DNA of 64,000 bases from Tolypeutes matacus (lineage: Eukaryota > Chordata > Mammalia > Cingulata > Chlamyphoridae), in the NCBI GenBank assembly GCA_026826555.1, contig JAKSZT010000116.1:1928177-1992176 (forward strand), read 5' to 3'. The position numbers and the translations under genes are program-made. Position 1 is the stretch's first letter, and every line of letters begins with the position of its first letter. Under the pieces are notes generated by a model that saw only the letters and a program-made list of their open reading frames with translations, ran no database searches and was not told the DNA's origin. Positions 39,413 through 50,000 of this stretch are shown here, piece after piece.

Positions 39413-39418
39413 GTGAGT
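39409..39418 (+). promoter_or_regulatory. Likely major splice donor
   Basis: CTCTGTGAGT gives a strong GTGAGT donor at 39413, just upstream of gag, where retroviral donors for the env message usually lie. Confidence 0.65.
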
Positions 39419-39429
39419 AATCGGCGATT

Positions 39430-40887
39430 ATGGGACAAGAAATTAGTCAGCACGAGACATTTGTAGAGGGTCTCAGAGATGCTTTAAAGACACGAGGAGT
39501 AAAGGTGAAAGTAAAACAATTATTGAAGTTTTTTGAATTTCTAAAAGCGGTATGCCCGTGGTTCCCACAGGAAGGAACCATTGATGAAAAAAGGTGGTTA
39601 AGAGTAGGGGACGCCCTACAGGATTATTATAGAACTCTTGGGCCTGAAAAAATCCCAGTAACTCCTTTTTCATACTGGAATCTGATAAATGAAATTCTAA
39701 GTGTTCGCCACAGGGACAGTACGATAGCGGCCGTACTTGAGAAAGGCGAAGCAATCTTGCAAAAAGGACAGGGCGAGAGTCAGGAAAGCATGAGCCCTGA
39801 CAAACGTGTAAAAAATCCAGAGGGTGACTTACCAGTAAAATCCTCGGGTCCTGATCATAAGGATGATCTAATTTCATTAGATAGTGAGAATGAAAGTAAA
39901 ATTAATGTAAATAGCAAAAAGCCAGCAACAAAGGCAGAACAGGAAAATACAAGTGAAAAAGGAGCCAAACCAAAACTAGGGACCAGACATAAAAAAATAT
40001 ATCCTTCCCTTAAAAAGTTTAAAAATGAGACCGATGACAATTCGTCCGATATAGAATGGGATGATTTTGAAGAAGAGGCAGCTAGATATCATAATCTGAA
40101 TAGGCCACCTTCCTTAAAGCAACCCCCACCATATTTCCTTCCCCTGCAGCACCACCTGTAGTGATGCCGGTAATAGATCCTAAAAAAAGACTTATTAGAA
40201 AAGATAGAAAAGTTAAAAGAACAAATTAAATTGGAAGAAGAGCATCAGGAACTCCTGTCTCAATTAGAAAGGCTAAGAATGGGGAAAGCTAAAAATGAAA
40301 GTAAAACCACCGAACTGCGTGTTAAACCTCCCACAAGGGGAGCAGTTCAAAACACCCCCCAGGCTTCTCATCCTTTGATAGATTTAGAGGAGCCAAAGGC
40401 CTTTCCAGTTACAGAAACTGTAGATAATCAAGGTCAAACCTGGAGACATCACAATGGTTTCGACTTTAAGGTCATAAAAGAAATAAAAACTGCTGTTGCA
40501 CAGTATGGTGCTACCGCTCCCTACACACTAGCTATTGTTGAATCAGTTACTGAAAATTGGCTTACTCCTATCGATTGGTGTAATATCGCCAGAGCCACTC
40601 TGTCTGGTGGAGATTATTTGTTATGGAAATCAGAATATGTTGAAATCTGTAAGGACACTGCTAGGCGTAATGCACAAAAAGGCCAATGGGCTGGGATTCC
40701 TCACCAAGCTCAATATGATAATATTGTACAAGTTTGATTGTGCTGCCTACCTGCCTGGCGACCAATCTCCACCCCTGGACAGGTTGTATAAGCATTTTCA
40801 AAAATTTTTCAAGGAAATACTGAAACCTATGTTGAATTTTTAGCAAGGCTGGCAGATGTAGCAGAAAAGACAGTAACTCAACCTAAT
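39430..40887 (+). pseudogene. gag: gag remnant: matrix through N-terminal capsid (old retrovirus copy)
   Basis: Gag is the structural polyprotein. An ATG at 39430 opens a 243-codon frame beginning MGQEISQHE, whose Gly2 suits N-myristoylation. The matrix part contains CPWFPQEGT and FSYWNLI, and a PPPY late-domain motif lies at 40123-40134. Frame is lost near 40135 and regained near 40185 (an A run), after which a 168-codon stretch (40231-40737) carries the capsid N-domain ([29 protein letters not shown]). In-frame stops at 40735 and shortly after are followed by a recognisable major homology region (QGNTETYVEFLARL). The match then ends near 40887 at an A run. The C-terminal capsid, nucleocapsid, protease and most of pol are absent. 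The closest known relatives are type D betaretroviruses. Confidence 0.9.
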
Positions 40888-43423
40888 CTTAAAAAAAAAA
40901 AAGCCTATTCCAAAAGATTTAGTGAGATTAATATTAGGAAAATCTAGCATCAATTACAAAAGCATCACTATTCTGCCAAAAAAAAATTTAACTAAGATAA
41001 AGAAAACATTCCAGCAACTTTGTAAACCTCCTACTGCCTACATAATGATAAGGCTGTGGGATTATAGGGGTTAATAGAATTAAGCCACTGGAAGAGTAGG
41101 AAATCTTGGCAACATTGGTGTTTTCTGTTTTGTTTCCATACTGATTCTGGTTGGGCCAGTGCAGCCAAATTGATAAAAAATAGTGCATAATTTTTATTAA
41201 GGTGTTAAAAGGAACTTTCAGTTCTAAATCACTAGCTTACTCCTGAACTTTGAGCCTAAGTGTACTCCTAAATAGTAGTAATCCAAAAAAAAAATGTGTT
41301 AAATATCTGTGTAAACTGATAAATTTGAGCTTAACTGTATTTATGCTATTTAAGTTGTCCTGGCTGGTTGCTGATTATGAACAAAAATGTTTCAAAAAAC
41401 AAGCTTAAATATATTACAGGTAACACAGATTCCAGAAAAAATCGAAAAAAACAGTAAAATCAAAGATGTGAAATGATGGAGGGCTTGAAAACAGCCATAC
41501 CAAAGGAATGAAAATTATGGGTCAAATTATTAAGCTTTATGTTTCTGTTAGTGTGTCATAATTCTTTTTGTATTTGTCTGTTTGTTCAGTGTCAGTCTAT
41601 ATTTTGATACCTCCAGATGGTAATATTAAATTAATAAATGTAAATTATTATAAGAGCTCTATTCAAATGGCCAAAAATTAAATAAGCGCTTATATTAATA
41701 AATAAATATGGATATTAGTTTAAAATAATAAAAATAGTTATACTCAAATTAAACCATTATTCTAATAAGTTTGTTTAATGTTGATGGTAATTATATGTTG
41801 TCAGAAGTTGGCTTGGGAATAGTTTCCAAAATCATTGTGGTAACTTGAGTATGAAGGTATATGGAATGTGCTTTTATTATTAAAGAAAAGAAAGGAATTT
41901 TATCCTAAGATAAAATAACTAGTTATTAAAACAAAGTAAAATGAAACCCTGAATAAATATAAAAGTGCAAAAGGCTAGTGAAAAAAGGAATTTTTGTGGT
42001 CAAAGCTAAGTAAGCAGTCTATCTATAACATTTTAAAACCTTTAATGTCAAACAATATAATAACATGAAGTTAAAGTTTTATTCTTTCTCAAAGTTTCTC
42101 AAGTCAGTAGTCTGTTTTAGTAAAAGTTTACAAAGTTTTTCTCCTAAATAATCAGTATGCAATAAAGAAAGTCTGTTTTATCAAAATAGCTTCTTGTACT
42201 TTAACCTTATCATTTCCATGGAGAAACAGGTCTTATCACTTTTAAAAAGAACACAGTGTTCAAACCTGCTTTCTCAAAGTCAAATTCTGAAGAGTAGCTT
42301 TTATTTTGAACAGTTACAAATAATTTGGTATTTTACCTAAAAAAGGGTAAAATACTAAAAATAGTTAAGTTCATGTGATATAAATTAAATGAAGTATTTA
42401 AAACTATTGTATAATTAAAAGAAATTTCCTAATTTTATAACAATTAAAGTCATATGAATAAAAAGTTCATATGAATACTATAAAAGTTTATAAGATTCCT
42501 GAAACTATAATAATGTTACAATATAATATTAAATAAAATATAATGTTATTAATCATAATTTTTAGTTATAATTACAAAAAGAAAGCAGCCATTAAAGGCT
42601 GCCAGGGTAGTGCTAACAGTAAAATACAGTAAAATAAACTAACACCCCTGCAGCATGCAGTGGTCCCAAATATTGCTAGTTTGTTGCAAAAAATTAATAT
42701 CCAGTTATGTTACTATCACTTTTTTTTAAACCATGCTAAAGCTTTCTTTAATATTTTCTTAAACAAGTCAAGCCAGCCCACATTCCCCTTCCTGTAAACT
42801 AGCCAACAATAAATTAAGTTTATATTCAACACAGTAAGCAACAGCCCCAATTCTAATAATAATGTTAACAACAAAACCAATGCAAGTATTAAAATTACAA
42901 GTTAATGTATTACCCCACAGCCCAAATAAGAAATGCTAATTTGTTTTTACCCATGCTTCAAACTATACAAAATAAAAAAAATTGAGATCATTCTAATCAT
43001 GCTACTAAGAATCTTAAACGCTTAAGAAATAAAAGTTTATTCATTGGATATCTGCTGGTTAAAACTCTCATTACTGTCTATTGTTATATAATCTACTGTA
43101 GTTATGAATTATGTGTGATATACTTAAATACTAATCAAAACTTCAGTACAATATGTTGCATACTTAAGTAATTTAATAATTTGTATGTTACATATGAAGG
43201 TATTTTATTAAGTATATATATATGTATATCTTGTTTTAAATTTGAACAGTCCTGAAACTGAATGTATTAAGAAAAAGTTTGGTAAGTATTTTTCAAGTCT
43301 AAAAGTAAAGCATCATGCAAAAAACTTTGTTGATCAACAAACCAATACCTTACTAGTTAACACTTTTGATATTTTAGGAAGTATATTGAAAATTAAAATA
43401 ATAAGCACATCAAGGCTGTTTTG

Positions 43424-43425
<2 letters not shown>

Positions 43426-43466
<41 letters not shown>
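43426..43466 (+). repeat. (AAAT)n microsatellite
   Basis: About ten uninterrupted AAAT units inside the AT-rich middle of the provirus. Confidence 0.97.
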
Positions 43467-43488
43467 AGTGCATTTCATTGGTGTTGTA

Positions 43489-43600
43489 TTCCTCCCTGGG
43501 GGAGCTGGCCACTCTCCCAGGAATTGATGCATAAACCTTAAAATGTGCTGCCCAGGGATTGTTGTGTTCCTCCCTGAGGTGGCTGGCCCCTTCCTCAGGA
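43489..43600 (+). repeat. Two related hairpin-forming repeats
   Basis: Copy 1 pairs CCTGGG (43495-43500) with CCCAGG (43516-43521) and can extend inward to about 10 bp. Copy 2 pairs CCTGAG (43573-43578) with CTCAGG (43594-43599). Both begin TTCCTCCCTG, have 15-base inner segments and share GCTGGCC. The stems differ by a compensated change (a G-C pair in one, A-T in the other). Confidence 0.7.
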
Positions 43601-43727
43601 ACTAGCAGAATACTCACAAGTTGGCATCTATAGTATCAAATTCATTAATCCTAAACACAGTCAACCAAAACTCTAATATCCATTACTGATTCAACACTTC
43701 CCAGCTAAAAGCTAAATATTGGTAAGT

Positions 43728-43748
43728 GTATATATATATATATATATG
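43728..43748 (+). repeat. (TA)n microsatellite
   Basis: A short TA run after GTAAGTGTA; simple sequence. Confidence 0.9.
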
Positions 43749-44113
43749 TATGACTGCTCTATTTATCTGTCATTCTGTAACTTTGTTCTATATTGACTTA
43801 ATCTTTTAATTAGTTATGTTATTTATGTTTCTCACTCTAATTGTCATATAAGCCTATTAAACTAAATATACATGTTAACATTTATCTCATATCTATCCAG
43901 AACTCTAGCCAAAAATAAGCCAAGTATATCAATATATTCCCTAATTTAGTAAGCCTGTGAATGTATGTATACTTATCATAAAGAATTAACAGATAAACTT
44001 CTATTTATAAATGCTACAAAAACAAAAAATAAAGAGGGGGGGAATGGTACCCTCATAAGGGATCCCCCAGAAATTTATTAGCTCATTCTCTTTTTATTTT
44101 AAAATTTTTAATT

Positions 44114-44305
44114 CTGGACAAAGATGGACGTTCTGCAGCAGAACGTTTCTGGCATACTAATACTAATACAAAATTTGCTACTGTTTTATGGAAAGATCCT
44201 CTGGATAATACTTGGCATGGACCAGACCCTGTCTTGATATGGGGAAGAGGGTCAGTTTGTGTTTATTCTAAAGAAATGGATGCAGCCGGATGGCTGCCGG
44301 GGTGA
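44114..44305 (+). pseudogene. pol: pol scrap: C-terminal integrase (old retrovirus copy)
   Basis: A 63-codon open stretch ends in a TGA at 44303. It contains KDPLDNTWHGPDPVLIWGRG, the SH3-like C-terminal domain seen in betaretroviral integrases. The catalytic core with its D,D,E residues is missing. It shows where viral homology resumes after the AT-rich segment. Confidence 0.82.
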
Positions 44306-44365
44306 ATGGTTAAACAAGTAGACAATAACCATGTGTCCAGGGCAGATGAGTCCGCCTAAGATAGT

Positions 44366-44386
44366 GCCGTTTCCTTGTCTTGCAGA
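44366..44386 (+). promoter_or_regulatory. Likely env splice acceptor
   Basis: A pyrimidine tract TTTCCTTGTCTTGCAG ends at AG 44384-44385, about 40 bases before the env ATG. It would pair with the donor at 39413. Confidence 0.65.
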
Positions 44387-44424
44387 AAATTAAGCAGCCT
44401 GGGGATCTATGCCTGAGGATTTGG

Positions 44425-46173
44425 ATGTCATGCTGTCTCTTAGCCGTCTCCCATGGGGGTATGGGACCTCCCGTTTCTCATGATGCCCTGCTTGAAAAAC
44501 TCTATGATAAGCCTTGTGAGTGCAAAGGAGGTAAAATGCCTAACACCGATATGGATACCGCTAGACTCCAGTACGTGCATTGTCCCACACATATAGCCTA
44601 TCTGATATCTACCCCTAGCAGAACAGGAGGATTGCAGTTAAAGTGGGTTTGCATAAGTCATCCAAAAATAATCCCCTCTATCAACGGCAAACCAGGGCCA
44701 TATCCCTGCAGCAATACTTACTATCCAGCTATTCACTGCAGTTGTTACTCCACATTTCAACCCTGTACCGGTCCAAATAACCATACTTATTATACTGCCA
44801 TTTTGGTAAAGACATCTATTGGCTCATTTGGAGAATCAGGTACTGAAGCCCTGGGTAATCCTAAACTTGCCCAGGCCCCCTGTGGAGGCAGAAATAGCAA
44901 GATAGGAGATCAGGTCTGCTGGAACCAAAAACCTCCTGTACATGTGTCAGACGGGGGAGGCCCACAAGACCAAGCTTGACAGATCATTATCCAACATAGA
45001 GTAGAAGAATTGGCAAAAAAATTATTCCCTCAAATTGAATATCATTCTTTAGCCTTACCAAAAGCTGCTAGCTCGGATATAGATGCTCAAACCTATGATA
45101 TTCTTACAGCCACCCTTAAGTTACTTAATGAAACCCACTCTAAGCTCAATCAGGACTGTTGGCTGTGTGTGCATGCGGGGACCTCTATGCCATTAGCTAT
45201 ACCAGCACCCTATACTACTTATTATCCTTATCACAATCACACCCCCCTTAACAAGTCCTGTGTCCTAATCCCACCTGTTGCAGTACAACCCATGTTCCTA
45301 AATAGTTCTCTTTGTTTATTTTCCCCATCACACAACAATAGTAATGAGCTTGATTTAGGGATACCCCAGTTTACTCAATGTAACTCGACACGTAATGTGT
45401 CCGATGCTCTCTGTGCAGGCCAGGGTTCAGTATTTGTCTGTGGCAATAATCTAGCTTATTCCCTGCTGCCTACTAATTGGACGGGGTTGTGCACTCTAGC
45501 CTACCTCTTCCCTGACATAGATATTATTCCTGGAGATGAACCTGTGCCTATTCCTAGATTGGATTTTATAGCTGGCTGCCATAGAAGGGCCGTACAGTTT
45601 ATTCCACTTTTGGCTACCTTAGGTATAACAGGGGCCCTTGCCACAGGATCTGCCGGCCTAGGAGTATCTATTACTCATTATTCAAAATTGTCTAAACAAC
45701 TAATTGAGGATGTTCAGGCCTTATCTGGCACTATCCGGGACATACAGGACCAATTAGACTCTTTGGCTGAAGTAGTTTTGCAAAATAGAAGAGGGCTAGA
45801 TTTATTAACTGCCGAACAAGGGGGGATATGTTTGGCCTTACAGGAATGAAGCTGCTTTTATGCCAATAAATCTGGAACTGTCCGGGACAAAATTTAAAAG
45901 CTGCAAGAGGACCTGGAAAAAAGAAGAAAAGAATTAACTGATAACCCCTTATGGAGTGGGCTTAATGGGATGCTGCCCTATCTACTCCCCATTTTGGGAC
46001 CTGTGCTTGGCTTATTAATACTTCTAATGCTAGGACCTTTTCTCTTTAATAAAATCATGGCCTTTTTGAAACAACAATTGGATGCCATAAGAATGCAGCC
46101 CATCCAGGTCCATTATCATCGACTAGACATGGCTGATCGTGAAGCCTATGATGGGCCCATTCATAGGTCATAA
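44425..46173 (+). pseudogene. env: env remnant, gammaretrovirus-type, three in-frame stops (old retrovirus copy)
   Basis: Env is the surface (SU) and transmembrane (TM) glycoprotein. The first ATG after the acceptor is at 44425. One reading frame runs to the stop at 46171 without a frameshift but is broken by a TGA at 44977, a TGA at 45847 and a TAA at 45895. Visible in order: Cys-rich SU; an SDGGG motif just before the first stop; the CWLC motif (45157-45168) used for SU-TM linkage; an HRR/AV cleavage-like site (45580-45594); a hydrophobic fusion peptide; the LQNRRGLDLLTAEQGG segment; a CX6CC region disrupted by the second stop; a membrane span (about 45980-46055) and a short tail. This class of env is shared by type D betaretroviruses and some gammaretroviruses. 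No functional protein is expected. Confidence 0.92.
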
Positions 46174-46194
46174 AACTTCACCTAATGTCTTGGA

Positions 46195-46365
46195 GCGCTG
46201 GGCTGGATAGCCAATGACGGGCAACTGGGCATTTCACATCGGCAGAAATAACCACCTAAGACAGAGACGTGGCCTTTGCTGCCTCGATTCTCAATGACAG
46301 GTAAGGTAAACGCTGCCTTTCTATTGCTCGCCCTGACCTAAGACAGGGACAGTCCCCTCAAGACT
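46195..46365 (+). promoter_or_regulatory. Constitutive transport element (CTE)-like RNA element
   Basis: Between env and the polypurine tract two pairs of motifs alternate: CCAATGACGGG (46211), CACCTAAGACAG (46253), TCAATGACAGGTAAG (46291) and GACCTAAGACAGGG (46335). This is the arrangement of the two symmetrical internal loops of the type D retrovirus CTE, which binds NXF1 and exports unspliced RNA. Position and order both agree. Confidence 0.82.
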
Positions 46366-46403
46366 GGTCACCTTGTCAGTCATCCACTTCTTTAAAATAA
46401 AAT

Positions 46404-46415
46404 AAAGAAGGGGGA
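46404..46415 (+). promoter_or_regulatory. Polypurine tract
   Basis: AAAGAAGGGGGA lies two bases before the 3' LTR, as expected for the plus-strand primer. Confidence 0.85.
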
Positions 46416-46417
46416 CC

Positions 46418-46913
46418 TGTGGGAAGCTGCCCCTGACACCAGTATTATTATGGCCATCTTGTGTGCTAACACCATTCTGTGCTAAAATTCTATGTTTCTA
46501 TACTTACTGAGATAACAAAACTAGGACATCTTTTGTTAGTTTCTCTGCATGCTGTGTGGGAACACTACCAGTTCCTGTATCTACAGATTAGGGATTTATA
46601 CAATAACTCCTTGTTGGTGGGTTCATCCTGCTCTGCTTCTTCCCATTTACACCTGCAGTGTGCAGGGTCCTTGGGAACATTTGCTGATGTTTCTTTTCTA
46701 GCAGCCATGCTTTTTGGATACTTGGCCCTTTGTGCTCTGACTTTCAGCATCCAATTAGGAGGCTTCCTCAAACATTATGTATACCCACAACTTATTCCCA
46801 ATAAACGAGACTTGATCAGAATCCTGTCTTGTCTCCATTCTTCGTGTCTCTTGTCCTTTTTATTCCCGCTCCCTCTCTCATGTTTCGGTTTGACTGACCT
46901 GCGGGTCGGGTCA
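46418..46913 (+). repeat. 3' LTR (496 bp)
   Basis: Begins TGTGGGAAGCTGCC and ends GGGTCGGGTCA. AATAAA is at 46800-46805. By hand, about 26 substitutions separate it from the 5' LTR and there is no indel. Confidence 0.94.
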
Positions 46914-46919
46914 TATGCT

Positions 46920-47096
46920 TAATGGCAAAGCCCCAGAATGTGTATATCCATTCCATGTTATGTGCCACACTAATGAAAGATGATTATGTAAGATGTTATG
47001 GGAGGTATGGGATGTGGAGATCATGGGAATCCCTGCAATTTTTGTGTAACATTTATGTAACCTAAGAATCTTTTAAAATATATATGAAAAAAATTA
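46920..47096 (+). mobile_element. 5'-truncated L1 3' UTR fragment, right part
   Basis: Continues the L1 3' UTR interrupted at 38697 (AATGGCAAAGCCCC onward). It ends in ATATATGAAAAAAA, about 110 bases short of the end in the other L1 copies, so this copy used an earlier A-run as its 3' end. Satellite TTGGTTT follows. Confidence 0.87.
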
Positions 47097-50000
47097 TTGG
47101 TTTAATATGTCTCAATAAAACACATTTGTTTTAAAAATCGTGGGAATGTCAGGAATTGTATACACAAGTGGAGACATGAATAACAGTTATTAGTAGTGTT
47201 TCAAAGATGCTCTGGCCAATTTAAAAAGAATCACAATACAAGTTTCTGCTGGAGATTGGACCATTGTAATGTGCTATGTCCCTTTATTTTCTAAGGTCGT
47301 GATTTCTGCTCTAGACTTCAAGTATATGTAAGTTCATGTATGATTGACATGCATCACTAAAAATATATATTAAGAGAAACAGGGTGGTGAGAGACATATA
47401 TGAAGACTTGGAATTACCTATTTCTCTAAATTGTCCTTCCTTTTTTGTTTTTACTTTTTTGGAAACTATAATGCTATGTGCATAGAATGGAGGGCAGTGC
47501 ACGATTTTGATGGATTAGTTTCTTGAATTTATGAACCATTCCTCTCCCACGTGATATCTTGTAACATTTAAGTCACTCTCTGTACTTTGTGAGCCCTAAA
47601 ATTTCCTGTTTTGACTTCTGAGTGTTGGCAAGTTCCTTCCAAAGTATAGGGGTAATTTGGAGCCTGGGAGCTATTTGTACTCTAAGTTCCTGGGTTTTCA
47701 TTTTTGTATATGAGGATTGTGTTTCTTTGTGAGGATGAGTTTGATTTAATTCCAATACTTTGTAAAAAATTACAATATGTCATGACAGTAGGTATTTTAT
47801 ATGAATACCTGCATCACAATCTCTCTGCACTCACGAACAGCCCAATGATGTCCATAAATTCAGAAATGATTTCCCTAAAACAAAATAAGAAGCTTTCTAA
47901 ACATTCAGTAAACAATTGTGAAATCATGGAAAAAGATCTCCTCTGAATTATCGATTTACCTACACTCCCTTTGGAATTTAACATTTTCTTTCATTCTAAT
48001 ATCCATTTGAGCTCATAATTTTAAATTAAAGACCTTTCCAAAAGTTTTAAATAAGCCATTCATTGTCAACTTTGTCCACATGATGTAATATGGGATCACA
48101 TATCAATAAAACTGATAGATAAACAAAAAATTTGTTCAAGGACGAGTAAAAGAAAGATGTAGCTCACTGTCAACAAATGGAATGGAAGGTGAATAATTTC
48201 TTACTTTTCTACTGGTGTTTCTTTATTTATTATAAATATTATAGAGCTATTGAAAAGGTTTAATAATGATTGAAGAGATGAATGCATACCACTGTGAATA
48301 TATGAAGGTTCAGGAAATGTACACAGTGAATAAAAAACATATTGGTTTAATATGTCTCAATAAAACAGATTTGTTTTAAAAATTGGGGGATGTCAAGAAA
48401 AGTACACCCAGGTTGAGAAATGGATAATAGTTATTAGTCATGTTTCAGATGTGTTCTGGCCAATTTTTAAGAATCAATCACAATTCAAGTTTCTGCTGTA
48501 AATGTGGGTATGGGACCACCATAAGGTGTTATGCCCTTATATATTCTAAGGTCATGATTTCTGCTCTAGACTTCAAGTTTATGTATGTTTATGTATGACT
48601 TATATGCATCACTAAAAATATATATTAAGAGAAAGAGGGTGGTGAGAGACAAATATGAAGCTTTGAAATTACCTATTTCTCTAAAATGGTCTTCCTTTTC
48701 TGTTTCTTCATTGTTGGAGTTTATAATCATGTAAGCATAGAATGGAGGGATTAGGTCCTTGACTTTTATGATCCATTCTTTTCCCCCATGATATCTTGTT
48801 AATATTTGAGTCAGTCTTTGTCAACTTGTGGACAATACAAGTCACTTTTTCTCTTTTGTCAAGGTACTTCATAAGCCATTGGAGAAATTTGGAGACAGGG
48901 AACTATTTCTACTCTGAATTCCAGGGTTTTAAGTTGTGTGTATGTCGATTATGTTTCTCTGTAAGAATGAGTTTGGTTTTATTTCCACTACTTTCTAAAA
49001 AAATTACAATATGTCCTAAGTGCAGTTATTTATATATGGACTCCTGCATCATAACTTTTCTGCACCCAAGGACAGCCCAATGATGTCCAGAAAATCATTA
49101 ATGGTTTCCTAGAAAAAAATCTGGAGCCTTCTAAACTTCAGTAAACAATGGTGAAATCATGTAAAAAGATCTCTTCTGAATTCTCAATTCATGTATACTA
49201 CTACCTTTTAATATTGACATTTTCTTTCAGTCTAGTGTCATTTTCAGTTCATAATTTAAAAATAATGACCTTTTCAACAGCTTTAAAAAAGCCATTCATT
49301 GTTCACATTGTCCACATGATGCTGTAACAGATCACATAAAAATAAAACTGATAGATAAACAAAAAAAGGTTTTCAAGGACAGCCAGAAAACACCTATCTA
49401 TGTCAGTGTCAAAAATTGGTTTGAGACGTGATTAATTTCTTATTTATTCTATTGGGAATTCTTTGTTTTTTATAATTTTTATAGAGCTATAGAAAATGTT
49501 TAATAGTGATTGAAGAGATAAATACACACCAGTGTGAATATAACAAGGACCAGGGATTGTACACATTGGGTAAAAAAGATATTATTTTAATTGTCTCTAT
49601 AAAACAGATTTGTTTTAAAAATAGTTGGGATTTCTGGAACTGTACACCCAAGTTGAGCCATGAATAATAGTTATTAGCTGTGTTTCAGAAATGCTCTGGG
49701 TAATTTTGAAAAATGAATCACAATTCAAGTTTCTGCTGGAGATTTGTGAATGGGACCACTGTAAGTTGTTATATACCTTTATATTTTAAGGTGTGATTTC
49801 TGTTATAGACTTCAAGTTTATGTATGCTCATGTATGGTTGATAATATGCATCACAAAAATTATATATTAATAGAAAGCTGATGGTGAGAGACAAAGATGA
49901 AATTTGGAAATACCTATTTCTCTGAGGTGGTCTTCCTTTTGTGTTTCTTCATTGTTGGAGGCTATAATCACGTGTGCATAGAATAGAGGGCGGTACACTC

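Larger units (their letters stand above)
39195..39416 (+). other. Leader reading frame made of 16-residue repeats
   Basis: An ATG formed by the last A before the primer site opens a 73-codon frame that runs the length of the leader. It ends in a TGA overlapping the splice donor. From 39276 it consists of two full and one partial copy of a 48 bp repeat (39276-39323, 39324-39371, 39372-39412). The repeat encodes Glu/Pro/Gln-rich units such as EPASQQGPPEPED. Since 48 is a multiple of three, the frame stays open automatically. It could be a chance upstream frame; no function is known to me. Confidence 0.5.
40888..44113 (+). other. AT-rich non-retroviral-looking segment in place of pro-pol
   Basis: About 3.2 kb lying between gag and the end of integrase. 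No frame longer than about 75 codons and no protease, reverse transcriptase or RNase H motif is visible on either strand, although gag and env beside it are easily read. It contains microsatellites (43426-43466, 43728-43748) and a pair of hairpin-forming repeats (43489-43600). It is not the satellite and not L1. It may be DNA captured by a defective retroviral lineage or a later replacement. Confidence 0.75.
38692..46919 (+). mobile_element. Betaretrovirus-like provirus with gag, env and a non-pol middle
   Basis: A complete two-LTR provirus spans 38698-46913. It is flanked by the 6 bp target duplication TATGCT at 38692-38697 and 46914-46919; six bases is the size usual for betaretroviruses. 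Order: 5' LTR, lysine-tRNA-like primer site, leader with 48 bp repeats, splice donor, gag, about 3.2 kb AT-rich DNA of unknown origin, C-terminal scrap of integrase, env, constitutive transport element, polypurine tract, 3' LTR. Gag looks like type D betaretroviruses and env like the gammaretrovirus-type env those viruses carry. All reading frames are broken. By hand count the LTRs differ at about 26 of 496 sites (about 5 percent), so the insertion is old. Confidence 0.92.

Noticed and set aside
40888..44113. Degraded pol as the explanation of the AT-rich segment
   Set aside because: Neighbouring gag and env are readable at the protein level; no reverse transcriptase, RNase H or integrase core motif could be traced in any frame.
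38698..46913. Intact or recently infectious provirus
   Set aside because: gag has shifts and stops, env has three stops, pro-pol is missing and the LTRs differ by about 5 percent.
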